Positions 1-12,318 of a stretch of 64,000 bases of DNA are shown here, piece by piece (the first letter of the stretch is position 1; each line of letters opens with the position of its first letter). The DNA is taken from NCBI GenBank assembly GCA_028714315.1, contig JAQTMN010000003.1:1-64000 (forward strand). The letters are read 5' to 3'. The notes beneath the pieces are model-generated. The model was given only the letters and a program-made list of their open reading frames with translations, had not been told where the DNA came from and searched no databases. The stretch is from Sulfuricella sp. Lineage in GTDB: Bacteria > Pseudomonadota > Gammaproteobacteria > Burkholderiales > Sulfuricellaceae. A program made the translations under genes and the position numbers.

Positions 1-141
1 TGCGCTCATGATGGGTCTCCTATTCAACGGTCGTTATCGCCCGCACCGGGAGGTGCGACAAGGCATGGTGCGATGATATTCCGCTTGCCATATTTCGCAA
101 AAGAATATTAAATTACTTACTTATTTCGTTTGGTTATTAAT

Positions 142-1059
142 ATGAAATTGCAGCAGTTGCGCTACCTGGTGGAAGTGGCGGAGCGCGGGCTCAACGTGAC
201 CGACGCCGCGCAGGCGCTGCACACCTCGCAACCGGGCATCAGCAAGCAGATCGCGCTGATCGAGGCGGAGCTCGGCGTCGAAATCTTCCTGCGCGCGGGC
301 AAGCGTTTTACCGGGGTGACCGAACCGGGCGTGGAAATCATCAAGGTGGCGCGACGCATGCTGCTCGACGCGGGCAACCTGAAACGGGTGGCGCAGCAGT
401 TCGGCGACCAGGCCGCCGGCAGCCTGACCATCGCCACCACCCACACCCAGGCTCGCTACGCCCTGCCCGATGCGATCCGGCAATTCACCGCGCGTTATCC
501 GCACGTGCGCCTCAGCCTGCGTCAGGGCAACCCGACCTGGATCGCGCAGCAGGTGGCGTCGGGCGAGGCGGACATCGCTATCGCCACCGAGGCGATCGAG
601 CTGTTCGACGATCTGGCGATGCTGCCCTGCTACCAGTGGAACCGCTGCATCATCGCGCCGCCGGGGCATCCCATCCTGCGGCGCGAGAAGCCGACCATCG
701 CGGATGTCGCCGCCTATCCCATCGTCACCTACGATTTCGCCTTCACCGGGCGCTCCCGCATCAATGCCGCGTTCGAGGCCGCCGGCGTGGTGCCCAACGT
801 GGTGCTGACGGCGATCGACGCCGACGTGATCAAGACCTATGTGGCGCTCGGGCTGGGCATCGGCATCATCGCCAAGATGGCGTTCGACCCGGCGCAGGAC
901 CGGAATCTGCGCGCGCTCGACGCGGCCCATCTGTTCGAGCCCAGCACCACGCGCATCGGCCTGCGGCGCAATTTCTACCTGCGCGGCTACGTCTACGATT
1001 TCATTGAAATGTTCGCGCCGCATCTCGACCGCGCGACGGTGGACGCGGCGATGAAATGA
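142..1059 (+). CDS. cysB: LysR-family transcriptional regulator, CysB/Cbl-like
   Basis: MKLQQLRYLVEVAERGLNVTDAAQALHTSQPGISKQ N-terminal HTH typical of CysB; LysR substrate-binding domain; ORF 130..1059 with ATG at 142. Confidence 0.88.
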   Translation: MKLQQLRYLVEVAERGLNVTDAAQALHTSQPGISKQIALIEAELGVEIFLRAGKRFTGVTEPGVEIIKVARRMLLDAGNLKRVAQQFGDQAAGSLTIATTHTQARYALPDAIRQFTARYPHVRLSLRQGNPTWIAQQVASGEADIAIATEAIELFDDLAMLPCYQWNRCIIAPPGHPILRREKPTIADVAAYPIVTYDFAFTGRSRINAAFEAAGVVPNVVLTAIDADVIKTYVALGLGIGIIAKMAFDPAQDRNLRALDAAHLFEPSTTRIGLRRNFYLRGYVYDFIEMFAPHLDRATVDAAMK

Positions 1060-1089
1060 GCCTAGGGAAACGCCGATCAAGTCTTTTTC

Positions 1090-1155
1090 GTCGTTCCCGC
1101 GAAGGCGGGAACCCAGTCAAATCAGAATCCTGGATCCCCGCCTCCGCCGGGGGGG
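1090..1155. repeat. Dispersed 'TTCCCGCGAAGGCGGGAA...CCCGCCTCCGCCGGGGGG' palindromic intergenic repeat
   Basis: CGTTCCCGCGAAGGCGGGAACCCAG...GGATCCCCGCCTCCGCCGGGGGG between two convergent genes; self-complementary arms. Confidence 0.6.
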
Positions 1156-1167
1156 ACGACTATTCAG

Positions 1168-1833
1168 CTATTTATGCCGGATATAGCGCAGGTCGTCGAA
1201 GGTGCCGACCCACTGCGGACGGTAAACCACCATCATGGTCAGCGCCATGCCGGTGGTGACCGCTTCCGACCAAGCCATCAGGATGAAGTAGGGCAGGTAG
1301 TCGTGGTAGAGATAGGCCGCCAGGTAGACGCCGGACAGATGCAGCACCAGCGTCGCGCCCATCCCGGCGACGAGCATGGCCAGGGCGCCGCCAAGAAAGG
1401 CGCTGAGGAAGGTGTAGATGAAGAAGTTGTTGGGCAGTTTGTGGTCTGCCAGCCAGTAAATGCCGTAGCTGATCGCCACCGGGAAAACGTCCATGCACAG
1501 GGCGTTCCAGCCGAATCCCTGCCAGCCGCTCATGCCCGCCAGGGTAACGGCGGCAAGGACGATAACGAGGCCGATGACGGCCAATTGCGGCCCGAACATC
1601 AGCGTCATCGCGGTGGCGCCGAGCAGGTGGAAGTTCAGCCCTGGCTTGATGCCGGTCTTGATGCTCCACAGCGCCATCAGGGCGACGCACGCGCCGAGCC
1701 AGATGTTGAGCTGGCTGGCATCCTTGAGCCGGTGCCAGGGCGCGCTCCGAACCGCCCAGACCAAGGCCAGCGCGAACAAGGCCCATCCCGGCCAGAGCCA
1801 GTCGAAGGGCAGGAGGTTGTCGGGGAAATTCAT
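1168..1833 (-). CDS. Energy-coupling factor-type ABC transporter permease (CbiM-like integral membrane protein)
   Basis: 221 aa, multiple TM segments, FHLLGATAMTLMFGPQLAVIG resembling CbiM/NikM core. Confidence 0.7.
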   Translation of the reverse strand: MNFPDNLLPFDWLWPGWALFALALVWAVRSAPWHRLKDASQLNIWLGACVALMALWSIKTGIKPGLNFHLLGATAMTLMFGPQLAVIGLVIVLAAVTLAGMSGWQGFGWNALCMDVFPVAISYGIYWLADHKLPNNFFIYTFLSAFLGGALAMLVAGMGATLVLHLSGVYLAAYLYHDYLPYFILMAWSEAVTTGMALTMMVVYRPQWVGTFDDLRYIRHK

Positions 1834-1910
1834 GGCGGGGGTGTATCTGGAATGGCCTCTTTTTATTTTACGATATACTTCACCATTATTTTTAGAGGCG
1901 GAGCCAAATT

Positions 1911-2573
1911 TTGAAGCTAGTGCTATTCGACCTGGACAACACGCTGCTGGCCGGCGACAGCGATTTCGAGTGGGCCCAGTTCCTGATCGAGCGCGGCGTG
2001 CTCGACCGCGAAGTGTACGAGGCGCGCAACCAGGAATTTTACGACCAGTACAAGGCCGGCACGCTGGATATCCACGAGTTTCTGGATTTCCAGCTCAAGC
2101 CGCTGGCACGCCATTCGCGTGCGCAGCTGGACGCCTGGCACCACCAGTTCATGCGCGAGAAAATCCTGCCGATCGTCAATCCCAAGGCACGTGAGCTGGT
2201 CAAGTCCAGCCTCGAATCGGCCGACCTGGTGGCGATCGTCACCGCCACCAACAGCTTCGTCACCGCGCCGATCGCTCGCGAATTCGGCGTCGCCCACCTG
2301 ATCGCCACCGACCCGGCACAAAACGGCGGCGAATTCACCGGCCTGGTCGCCGGCACGCCCTGCTTCCGCGAAGGCAAGATCGCCCGGCTCGACGACTGGC
2401 TGGCCGGGCGCGGATTAAGCTGGGGAAGCGTCAGGGAAAGCTGGTTCTACAGCGATTCCCTCAACGACCTGCCGCTGCTCGCCCGCGTCAGCCGGCCGGT
2501 GGCGGTCGATCCCGACCCGACCCTGAAGGCGCATGCCGAGAAGAGCGGCTGGCCGGTGATCAGCCTGCGCTGA
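1911..2573 (+). CDS. HAD-superfamily hydrolase, subfamily IB (SerB-like)
   Basis: LVLFDLDNTLLAGDSD motif I and WFYSDSLNDLPLL motif IV. Confidence 0.85.
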   Translation: MKLVLFDLDNTLLAGDSDFEWAQFLIERGVLDREVYEARNQEFYDQYKAGTLDIHEFLDFQLKPLARHSRAQLDAWHHQFMREKILPIVNPKARELVKSSLESADLVAIVTATNSFVTAPIAREFGVAHLIATDPAQNGGEFTGLVAGTPCFREGKIARLDDWLAGRGLSWGSVRESWFYSDSLNDLPLLARVSRPVAVDPDPTLKAHAEKSGWPVISLR

Positions 2574-2577
2574 TCGA

Positions 2578-3561
2578 ATGGCGACCCAACGCCATGTGCG
2601 AATGAATTCGCACCTACCGTGGCTCGCGGTCGTCATTGCCCTTTGTTCCTTATTGGCCGGCGTCGCCCTTGGCAGCGTCGATCTGCCTTTCGCCACGGTA
2701 TTGCGCGCGCTGACCGGCCACGAAGCCGGGCTGACGGCGGACATCGTGTGGCAGCTGCGGCTGCCGCGCGCGCTCGCCGCCTTTGCCTGCGGCGGCTTGC
2801 TGGCGCTGGCCGGTGCGCTGCTTCAGGCGCTGCTGCGCAATCCCCTGGCCGATCCTTACATTTTGGGCATTTCCGGCGGCTCCGCCGTGGCGGCGCTGGC
2901 GGCGATGCTGTTGGGCCTGGCCGCCGCGGCGGTCAATCTCGCCGCGCTCGGCGGGGCGCTGGGCGCGGTCGGGCTGGTGTTCGTCCTGGGGTTTGGCCGT
3001 GGCGGCAACATGGTGCGTCTGCTGCTTACCGGCGTGGTGCTGTCGGCCGGATTCGGCGCGCTGATCAGCCTGCTGCTCACCCTGGCGCCGGGGGGCGAAG
3101 TGCGCGGCATGCTGTTCTGGCTGATGGGCGACCTGTCGCAGGCGCAGGCACCGGGGCCGGCCTGGGCCATCCTGCTGGCGGCGCTGGCGCTGGCCTGGTG
3201 GCAGGCGGGCAGCCTGGACATCCTCGGCCTGGGCGAGATCAAGGCGAAGTCCCTTGGCGTGGCGGTGCGGCCGTTGCAGTTCGGCATCTACTTCACCGCT
3301 TCCGCCGCCACCGCGGCGGTGGTGGTCGAGGCCGGCGCGATTGGCTTCGTCGGCCTGATCGTGCCGCATTTCGTCCGCCTGCTCGGGGTCGCCGGCCATC
3401 GCCGCCTGCTGCCGCTCGCCGTGCTGGCCGGCGGCAGCTTCCTCACCCTGGCCGACACCCTGGCGCGCACCGTGGCCGCGCCGCAGCAGCTGCCGGTCGG
3501 CGTGCTCACGGCGTTGCTCGGCGTGCCGTTGCTGTTGTTCTTGCTGACGCGGAAAGTTTGA
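2578..3561 (+). CDS. FecCD-family ABC transporter permease (iron/cobalamin)
   Basis: LRLPRALAAFACGGLLALAGALLQALLRNPLADPYILGISGGSA; alternative ATG at 2602 lies in a palindromic repeat. Confidence 0.88.
   Translation: MATQRHVRMNSHLPWLAVVIALCSLLAGVALGSVDLPFATVLRALTGHEAGLTADIVWQLRLPRALAAFACGGLLALAGALLQALLRNPLADPYILGISGGSAVAALAAMLLGLAAAAVNLAALGGALGAVGLVFVLGFGRGGNMVRLLLTGVVLSAGFGALISLLLTLAPGGEVRGMLFWLMGDLSQAQAPGPAWAILLAALALAWWQAGSLDILGLGEIKAKSLGVAVRPLQFGIYFTASAATAAVVVEAGAIGFVGLIVPHFVRLLGVAGHRRLLPLAVLAGGSFLTLADTLARTVAAPQQLPVGVLTALLGVPLLLFLLTRKV
2596..2617 (+). repeat. GTGCGAATGAATTCGCACCTAC hairpin repeat, copy 1
   Basis: Identical 22-mer at 27091, 45674 and 60615; stem GTGCGAA/TTCGCAC. Confidence 0.85.
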
Positions 3562-3562
3562 T

Positions 3563-4324
3563 ATGGCTCTGAGCGCCGACCGCCTCAACCTGTCCGTTCC
3601 CGGCAAAACCTTGTGCCGCGATTTGACGCTGACGGTTCAGCCGGGCGAATGCTGGGGCATTCTCGGGCGCAACGGCAGCGGCAAGACCACCCTGCTTCAC
3701 GCCCTTGCCGGGTTGAGTTCGCCCGACAGCGGCGCGGTCAGCTGGGCCGGCCGGCCGCTGGCGGACTATCCCCGGCGCGAGCTGGCGCGGCGGATCGGCG
3801 TGCTGCCGCAGGACGAAGGGCATGAATTTTTTGGCACAGTGCGGGAATACGCGCTGCTCGGGCGTTATCCCCACAGCTCCGGTTTTGCGCTTGGCGCGGA
3901 AGACGAGGAAGCTGCGCTGGCGGCGCTGCACCAGGTCGGCATGGCCGGTCTGGCGGGACGCGCGCTGAATACCCTGTCCGGCGGCGAGCGCCAGCGGGTG
4001 CGCATCGCCATGCTGCTGGCCCAGGCGCCGCAGCTTTACTGTCTGGACGAACCCTTGCAGCATCTCGACCTCGGCCATCAGGCGGAAGCGTTGAACCTGC
4101 TGCGCGAGCTCGCCGCGAAGCAGGGAAAAGCGGTGCTGATGGTACTGCACGAAACCCTGTGGGCCGGGCGTTACTGCGACCGCATCCTGTTGTTGTATGA
4201 TGGAGGAAAGATCCTGGCCGGGCCGAGTGCGGAGCTGATGACGTTAAAAAACCTGGAGGAACTCTATCAGTGCCCATTACAGAAAATAGATACCGCTACC
4301 GGCGGCTTTTTTTTGCCGGCGTGA
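3563..4324 (+). CDS. ABC transporter ATP-binding protein (FecE/BtuD type)
   Basis: Walker A GRNGSGKTT, signature LSGGERQRV, Walker B LYCLDEP. Confidence 0.88.
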   Translation: MALSADRLNLSVPGKTLCRDLTLTVQPGECWGILGRNGSGKTTLLHALAGLSSPDSGAVSWAGRPLADYPRRELARRIGVLPQDEGHEFFGTVREYALLGRYPHSSGFALGAEDEEAALAALHQVGMAGLAGRALNTLSGGERQRVRIAMLLAQAPQLYCLDEPLQHLDLGHQAEALNLLRELAAKQGKAVLMVLHETLWAGRYCDRILLLYDGGKILAGPSAELMTLKNLEELYQCPLQKIDTATGGFFLPA

Positions 4325-5340
4325 CGCTCGCGCTGTCCGGGCTCCTGACGGTATCGGCGTGGGCGGACCGCCTGCCGGCGCAGGCAGTGGACACTTCCGA
4401 AACGCCCGACATCGCCGTCCGCGCGTCCGATCCCGACAGCAAGCCGCTGCCCTATTACAGCCTGGCCCCGGATATATATTTCCTGTACGGCAATATTGCC
4501 GAGGTGGACCGCAGGAACCGCGGCTTCAACGGCAATGCAGGCTTCGTGGTGACCCGCGAGGGAGTGGTGGTGATCGACAGCCTGGGCACACCCAAGCTGG
4601 GGCGGCGGTTGATCGCCACGGTGCGCAAGGTGACGGACAAGCCGATCCGGTACCTGATCCTTACCCACAACCATCCCGATCATTCCTACGGGGCGGCGGC
4701 ATTTCGCCGGCTGCCCGGCATCACGATCGTGGGACACGCGGGCACGCTGGAGTATCTCGATTCGCCCAATCTGCCGGCGTCGGTCGCCTTTCGCCGTCGC
4801 ACCCTCACCCAGGACATGAAGGGTTTCAAGGGGGTGGAGCCGGATATCCTGGTCGGCGGGGAAATCCATGGCCATTACGATTTCACTTTGGGCGGCAAAA
4901 CCTTCGCCGTGTATAATGCCGACCACCACCATTCGTTCGGCGATCTCGTGATTTATCAGGTGGAAGACCGCGTGCTGTGGATTTCCGACCTGGCGTTCAA
5001 CAATCGCGCCACGTTCATGGGCGACGGCCATTCCGGCGCCGCCCTGGAAACGATGGACTGGCTGCGGAAGACCTTTCCGGATGCCCGGCTGATGATTCCC
5101 GGCCACGGCAGCGCCCAGACGCCGCCGTTTCCGATGGTGGAAAGAACCTACAGCTACATCAAGCGGTTGCGCGACGAAATGCGCAATGCCGTGGAGGCGG
5201 GGCAGGACCTCGAAAGCGCGGTGCGCCAGTCCGATTTTCCGGATTGGCACGGAACCCCGCTCTATCATGAGAACCATAAAAAGAATGCCAATTTCGTTTA
5301 CCGTGAAATGGAACAGGAAATTTACTTCGGCGGCAACTAG
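4270..5340 (+). CDS. MBL-fold metallo-hydrolase, putatively exported
   Basis: GTG start; N-terminal RYRRLFFAGVTLALSG signal-like segment; THNHPDHSYG metal motif and IPGHG; overlaps upstream ATPase by 55 nt. Confidence 0.8.
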   Translation: MPITENRYRYRRLFFAGVTLALSGLLTVSAWADRLPAQAVDTSETPDIAVRASDPDSKPLPYYSLAPDIYFLYGNIAEVDRRNRGFNGNAGFVVTREGVVVIDSLGTPKLGRRLIATVRKVTDKPIRYLILTHNHPDHSYGAAAFRRLPGITIVGHAGTLEYLDSPNLPASVAFRRRTLTQDMKGFKGVEPDILVGGEIHGHYDFTLGGKTFAVYNADHHHSFGDLVIYQVEDRVLWISDLAFNNRATFMGDGHSGAALETMDWLRKTFPDARLMIPGHGSAQTPPFPMVERTYSYIKRLRDEMRNAVEAGQDLESAVRQSDFPDWHGTPLYHENHKKNANFVYREMEQEIYFGGN

Positions 5341-5394
5341 TGCCAATTCGCTCCTTGCCGCGCCCATCCGCTTCTCCCCCGATGTTCAAACAGC

Positions 5395-6738
5395 ATGATC
5401 CGTAAATTCATACGCAGCGTTTTTAAAAAATCGTCCAGGCAGGACGGCAGCCCGCGCGTTTTCCGCCTGAAATCGCACGGCATCACCGCCGACCACCTCA
5501 CGCCGTGCGCGCTCAAGGTGGCGACCACCTTGCAGCAGGCCGGTTTCAAGGCATTCGTCGTTGGCGGTGCGGTGCGCGACCTGCTGCTCGGCCGGGAGCC
5601 GAAGGACTTCGACGTGGCCACCGACGCCGAGCCGGAAGAGGTGCGCAACCTGTTTCGTCGCTCGCGCATCATCGGCCGGCGCTTTCGCATCGTCCACGTG
5701 ATGTGCGGGGCGGAAACCATCGAGGTGTCCACCTTCCGCGCGGCGGCCGCCGACAACAGCGAGGAGGGCCGCCACACCGACGACAGCGGGCGGGTGCTGC
5801 GCGACAACGTGTTCGGCCCCCAGGTGGAAGACGCCAAGCGCCGCGACTTCACCATCAACGCGCTGTACTACGACCCGGTCAGTCAGGAAATCTGGGATTA
5901 CCACGACGGCGTGGCCGACCTCAAGGCCGGCGTGATGCGGGTGATCGGCGACCCGGCCCGGCGCTACCGCGAAGACCCGGTGCGCATGCTGCGCGCGGTG
6001 CGCCTCGCCGCCAAGCTGGGCTTGAAGCTGGACGACGCGGCGAAAAAACCTATACGCGAACTGGCGCCGCTGCTGGGGCAGGTGCCGGCGGCGCGGCTGT
6101 TCGACGAAATGATCAAGCTGCTGTTCTCCGGCCACGCCGTGCAGAGCGTTTTGCAGTTGCGCCGCGAGGGGCTGCACCACGGCCTGCTGCCGATGCTCGA
6201 CGTGATCCTGGAGCAGCCGCTGGGCGAGCGCTTCATCATGCTGGCGCTGGAAAAGACCGACCAGCGCATCGAGGAGGACAAGCCGGTTTCACCCGCCTTC
6301 CTGTTTGCTGCGCTGCTCTGGCACGAAGTGCTGGCCGCCTGGCAGCAGATTCAGGACGGCGGCGAGAAGCCGGCGCCGGCGCTGCACCTGGCGATGGACC
6401 AGATCTTGTCGGCGCAGCAGGAAAAGCTCGCGATTCCGCACCGCTACGATGCGGTGATGAAGGAAATCTGGACGATGCAGCCGCGCTTCTGGCAGCGCGG
6501 CGGCCAGCGCCCGTTCCGCCTGCTCGAACACCCGCGCTTCCGCGCCGCCTTCGATTTTCTGATGATGCGCTGCGAAAGCGGCGAAGTGGAGGCCGAAGTC
6601 GGCCGCTGGTGGGAGGCTTTCCAGGACGCCGGCGAATCGGAGCGCGGCCGCATGCTGATCAAGGACGAGGCCGCGCCGAAGAAACGGCGCCGGCGCAAAC
6701 CCAAGGCGGCTGCGGCGGCAGTTGCGGCGCCGGATTGA
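5395..6738 (+). CDS. pcnB: Poly(A) polymerase / polynucleotide adenylyltransferase
   Basis: AFVVGGAVRDLLLGREPKDFDVATDAEPEEVRNLF; basic C-terminus KKRRRRKPK. Confidence 0.93.
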   Translation: MIRKFIRSVFKKSSRQDGSPRVFRLKSHGITADHLTPCALKVATTLQQAGFKAFVVGGAVRDLLLGREPKDFDVATDAEPEEVRNLFRRSRIIGRRFRIVHVMCGAETIEVSTFRAAAADNSEEGRHTDDSGRVLRDNVFGPQVEDAKRRDFTINALYYDPVSQEIWDYHDGVADLKAGVMRVIGDPARRYREDPVRMLRAVRLAAKLGLKLDDAAKKPIRELAPLLGQVPAARLFDEMIKLLFSGHAVQSVLQLRREGLHHGLLPMLDVILEQPLGERFIMLALEKTDQRIEEDKPVSPAFLFAALLWHEVLAAWQQIQDGGEKPAPALHLAMDQILSAQQEKLAIPHRYDAVMKEIWTMQPRFWQRGGQRPFRLLEHPRFRAAFDFLMMRCESGEVEAEVGRWWEAFQDAGESERGRMLIKDEAAPKKRRRRKPKAAAAAVAAPD

Positions 6739-6763
6739 AAAGCCATACATAGAGTTTACAGAT

Positions 6764-6897
6764 TTAACCGCCGATAAACGCGGATGAACGCAGATGATTC
6801 AAATTCTTACGGATGCAAGCTGGCCCGCTTCGCAAGCAGCCTGAGACACCTGGATAGCGCCATGAAATATCGGCGTTCATCGGCGGCAAATAGATTT
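6764..6897. repeat. Inverted-repeat intergenic element (AACCGCCGATAAACGCGGATGAACGC ... GGCGTTCATCGGCGGC)
   Basis: Complementary arms flank about 90 bp between pcnB and folK. Confidence 0.6.
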
Positions 6898-6910
6898 TTT
6901 AGGTTGATCC

Positions 6911-7411
6911 ATGTTGCAGCAAACACATTTCAAACGCGCCTTTATCGGCCTGGGCAGCAATCTGGCCGATCCCGACGCGCAGATCCATAAAGCCTTCGCC
7001 GAACTCGGCAAGCTGCCGCGCACCCGCCTGCTGGCGCAGTCTTCGCTGTACCGCAGCGCACCGGTGGGCTACGCCGACCAGCCCGACTTCATCAATGCGG
7101 TGGCCGAGATCGAAACCGGCCTCGAACCCCATCAGCTGCTGGAGGTTCTGCTCGACATGGAGCATCGCCACGGCCGCGTGCGCGAATTCCGCAACGCGCC
7201 GCGCATCCTCGATCTGGATATTCTGCTCTACAACGACCTGGCCTGCCACGAGCATGGGCTGACCCTGCCGCACCCGCGCATGCACGAGCGCGCCTTCGTC
7301 CTCCAGCCGCTGCACGAGATCGCGCCGCAGTGCGTCATCGGCGGGCATGGACCGGTAGCGGATTGTCTGGAAAAATGCGCCGGCCAGCGGGTGGAACGGA
7401 TATGTGTTTGA
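6911..7411 (+). CDS. folK: 2-amino-4-hydroxy-6-hydroxymethyldihydropteridine pyrophosphokinase
   Basis: FIGLGSNLADP...RNAPRILDLDILLYND; LPHPRMHERAFVLQPL. Confidence 0.94.
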   Translation: MLQQTHFKRAFIGLGSNLADPDAQIHKAFAELGKLPRTRLLAQSSLYRSAPVGYADQPDFINAVAEIETGLEPHQLLEVLLDMEHRHGRVREFRNAPRILDLDILLYNDLACHEHGLTLPHPRMHERAFVLQPLHEIAPQCVIGGHGPVADCLEKCAGQRVERICV

Positions 7412-7529
7412 AAAACGCAGCCGAAACCGCAGGGTGCAATAACCAACGGGCATTGCGCCGGGTGCGCGCGTTCGGTGCAATGCGCTACGCTTATTGCACC
7501 CTACGATATTCTTCATTGCTTGGCTTGGG

Positions 7530-8174
7530 ATGAGCAAGCTCGACAAATATCGCTATATCGCCATCGAAGGGCCGATCGGCGCGGGCAAGACCAGCCTGGC
7601 GAAGCTGTTGTCGGAACGGCTCCAGGCCGGGCTGATGCTGGAGGATGCCGGCGCCAATCCATTTCTGCCGCTGTTTTATCAGGACGCGGCACGCTATGCC
7701 TTGCCGACCCAGCTGTTTTTCCTGTTTCAGCGCGCCGACCAGGTGCAGGACCTGAAGCAGCTGGAATTGTTCGGCCGCACCACGGTCAGCGATTTCCTGC
7801 TCGACAAGGACAGCCTGTTCGCCCAGCTCAACCTGGGCGACGAGGAATACCGCCTGTACCAGCAGATCTACGCCCACCTGCGACCGCAAACGCCGGTTCC
7901 CGATCTGGTGATCTATTTGCAGGCGCCGGTCGAGGCGCTGGTCGAGCGCGTCCGCCGCCGCGGCATCGGCTACGAAATGCCGATCACGTCGGATTACCTG
8001 GAGCGCCTGGCGGAAAGTTACAGCCGTTATTTCTATAATTACGACGCATCGCCGCTGTTGATCGTCAATAGCGAGAATCTTAATTTCGTCGATCAGCCGG
8101 CGGATTTCGAGCTGCTGCTGGAACGGATCGGCCAGATGCGAGGCGGCCGCGAGTTTTTCAACCGGGCGGGATAA
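7530..8174 (+). CDS. Deoxynucleoside kinase family protein
   Basis: YIAIEGPIGAGKTSLAKLL P-loop; dNK-type fold; between folK and panB. Confidence 0.88.
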   Translation: MSKLDKYRYIAIEGPIGAGKTSLAKLLSERLQAGLMLEDAGANPFLPLFYQDAARYALPTQLFFLFQRADQVQDLKQLELFGRTTVSDFLLDKDSLFAQLNLGDEEYRLYQQIYAHLRPQTPVPDLVIYLQAPVEALVERVRRRGIGYEMPITSDYLERLAESYSRYFYNYDASPLLIVNSENLNFVDQPADFELLLERIGQMRGGREFFNRAG

Positions 8175-8177
8175 ATC

Positions 8178-8969
8178 ATGCGCACCACCTTGAGCACTTT
8201 GCAGAAAATGGCCGGCGCCGGCGAGAAGATCGCGGTGCTGACCTGTTACGACGCCAGTTTCGCCTCCCTGCTGGAAAATGCCGGAGTGGACGTGCTGCTG
8301 GTGGGCGATTCCCTCGGCATGGTGCTGCAGGGCGAGGAAACCACCCTGCCGGTGAGCATGGACGACATGGTCTACCATACTCGCTGCGTGGCGCGCGGCG
8401 CGAAGCAGGCGTTCATCGTCGCCGACCTGCCGTTCGGCAGCTACCAGCAGAGCCCGCAACAGGCGCTGGCGAATGCCGCGCGGCTGATGGCGGCGGGGGC
8501 GCACATGGTCAAGCTGGAAGGCGGCGCGGCGATGGCCGAGACGGTGGCTTTCCTGGTGGAGCGCGGCATTCCGGTGTGCGGCCATGTCGGCCTGACGCCG
8601 CAGTCGGTCCACCAATTGGGCGGCTACCGGGTGCAGGGCAAGACCGACGAGGCGGCGCAGCGCCTGATGTGCGATGCCAAAGCGCTGCAACAGGCGGGTG
8701 CGGCCCTTTTGGTGCTGGAGGCGATCCCGGCCGCACTGGGGCGGCAGGTGACGGCCGAACTGGCGATTCCCACCATTGGCATCGGCGCCGGGCCGGGCTG
8801 TTCCGGCCAGGTGCTGGTGCTGTATGACCTGCTTGGCATCTACCCCGGCAAGCCGCCGAAATTCGCGCGTAATTTCCTCGACGGCGGCGGTAGCATCCAG
8901 GCGGCGGCGGTGCAATACGTGCGGGCGGTGAAAAGCGGAGAATTCCCCTCTGTTGAACATGGTTTTTAA
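8178..8969 (+). CDS. panB: 3-methyl-2-oxobutanoate hydroxymethyltransferase
   Basis: [33 protein letters not shown]. Confidence 0.95.
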   Translation: MRTTLSTLQKMAGAGEKIAVLTCYDASFASLLENAGVDVLLVGDSLGMVLQGEETTLPVSMDDMVYHTRCVARGAKQAFIVADLPFGSYQQSPQQALANAARLMAAGAHMVKLEGGAAMAETVAFLVERGIPVCGHVGLTPQSVHQLGGYRVQGKTDEAAQRLMCDAKALQQAGAALLVLEAIPAALGRQVTAELAIPTIGIGAGPGCSGQVLVLYDLLGIYPGKPPKFARNFLDGGGSIQAAAVQYVRAVKSGEFPSVEHGF

Positions 8970-9067
8970 GGAAATTCCCGATTGACGGCGCCAGCCGCAT
9001 GCATATAGTGGAGGAATTTCCCATTGCGGCGTGATGGGTGACGGCGGCTATCTCAAGGAGGAACGCG

Positions 9068-11057
<1,990 letters not shown>

Positions 11058-11090
11058 TACGCCTCCCTTTGTTCCGAGCGGAGCGAGCTA

Positions 11091-11471
11091 ATGCAACGAC
11101 TGATGCTCAAATCCAAACTGCACCGCGTCACCGTCACCCATTCCGAGCTGCATTACGAAGGCTCGTGCGCGATCGACGAAACCCTGCTGGAAGCGGCCGA
11201 CATCCGCGAATACCAGCAGATCGACATCTACAACGTCACCAACGGCGAACGCTTCACCACCTACGCCATCCGCGCCGAGCGCAACTCCGGCACCATTTCC
11301 GTGAACGGCGCCGCCGCGCACAAGGCCAATCCGGGCGACCTCATCATCATCGCCACCTATGCCATGTACAACGAACTGGAGCTGCAAAAATTCCAGCCGG
11401 AGCTGGTGTACGTGGACGCCAATAACTGCATCGTGGACAAACGCCGCGAAATCCCCGTACAAGCTGCGTAA
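11091..11471 (+). CDS. panD: Aspartate 1-decarboxylase
   Basis: [25 protein letters not shown] (YEGS processing site). Confidence 0.95.
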   Translation: MQRLMLKSKLHRVTVTHSELHYEGSCAIDETLLEAADIREYQQIDIYNVTNGERFTTYAIRAERNSGTISVNGAAAHKANPGDLIIIATYAMYNELELQKFQPELVYVDANNCIVDKRREIPVQAA

Positions 11472-11472
11472 T

Positions 11473-11550
11473 CAGTTGTCAGTTGTCAGTTCGTAGTAGT
11501 GCGCGGCAAAGCCGCGCCGCTTTGTTTTTACTGATAACTGACAACTGAAC
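11473..11550. terminator. Long inverted repeat between convergent panD and UPF0149 gene; possible bidirectional terminator
   Basis: CAGTTGTCAGTTGTCAGT ... ACTGATAACTGACAACTG arms. Confidence 0.5.
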
Positions 11551-11554
11551 TGCT

Positions 11555-12256
11555 TCAATGCAGCGTCTGTTCCTTGCCGCAGCACAGCTTGAATTTCTTG
11601 CCGCTGCCGCAGGGGCAGGGATCGTTGCGGCCGACCTTGGGCGACTCCCGCCTGATCGTGCCGGGCGCCGCGGTCTGGGCGCGCCAGAACTGGTAGATCG
11701 CGCCGATGGTGTCGGGAAAATCCTCTTCGGCCTGGGCCAGCGCCCTTTCTTCCTCTTTCGGTGAGAGCCACGGTTCCTTGTGCTTGAGCGCGTCTTCCTT
11801 GAGCATGCCGTTGAGCAAGAAGAACACTTCCATCTTCTCGCTCAAGTCGGTCATGTATTCGCCGGCCGCCTCGAACCAGTTCGACTCCCCCATCTGCGAG
11901 CCGTAGACATATCCCTCCGACCACGCGGCATAATCCAGCCGCTCCGGGTCTTCTTCCAGGCCGTAGAGAATCAGGTCGAATCCTTCGCCGCTGGCGAGCG
12001 ACGAGGCGATGCCGTTGTAGAACTTCATCAATAAATCGGCCGTTTCCCGCGCCTGCTCCTCTGATTCGTAGACCGGCGATTCGCCCAGCACGGCCGGCAG
12101 CCAGACGCTCGGCGAAATCGTGTCGGGGCCGCTGACCACCGCGCAAAGGAAGCCCTGCAGGAAATCCAGCGTCATCGCTTCGCCCTTGAAGGCGTCCGAA
12201 GCCAGCAGATCTTCGAGACGGTCGAGTTCCTGTTCGGTCATGGTCGGGGTTTGCAT
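11555..12256 (-). CDS. UPF0149 (YecA/YgfB) family protein with C-terminal SEC-C zinc motif
   Basis: [20 protein letters not shown]. Confidence 0.85.
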   Translation of the reverse strand: MQTPTMTEQELDRLEDLLASDAFKGEAMTLDFLQGFLCAVVSGPDTISPSVWLPAVLGESPVYESEEQARETADLLMKFYNGIASSLASGEGFDLILYGLEEDPERLDYAAWSEGYVYGSQMGESNWFEAAGEYMTDLSEKMEVFFLLNGMLKEDALKHKEPWLSPKEEERALAQAEEDFPDTIGAIYQFWRAQTAAPGTIRRESPKVGRNDPCPCGSGKKFKLCCGKEQTLH

Positions 12257-12318
12257 GGCGGGTTCCTTGTCGGATGGAGCAAATGTTAGCGTGAAACTCG
12301 CGAAACAGGATGCGCGGT

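Noticed and set aside
1-9. Possible start of a divergent gene (CAT at 7-9)
   Set aside because: Only three codons inside the window; cannot be supported.
121-1080. 319-aa minus-strand ORF opposite the LysR gene
   Set aside because: Shadow ORF of cysB-like gene.
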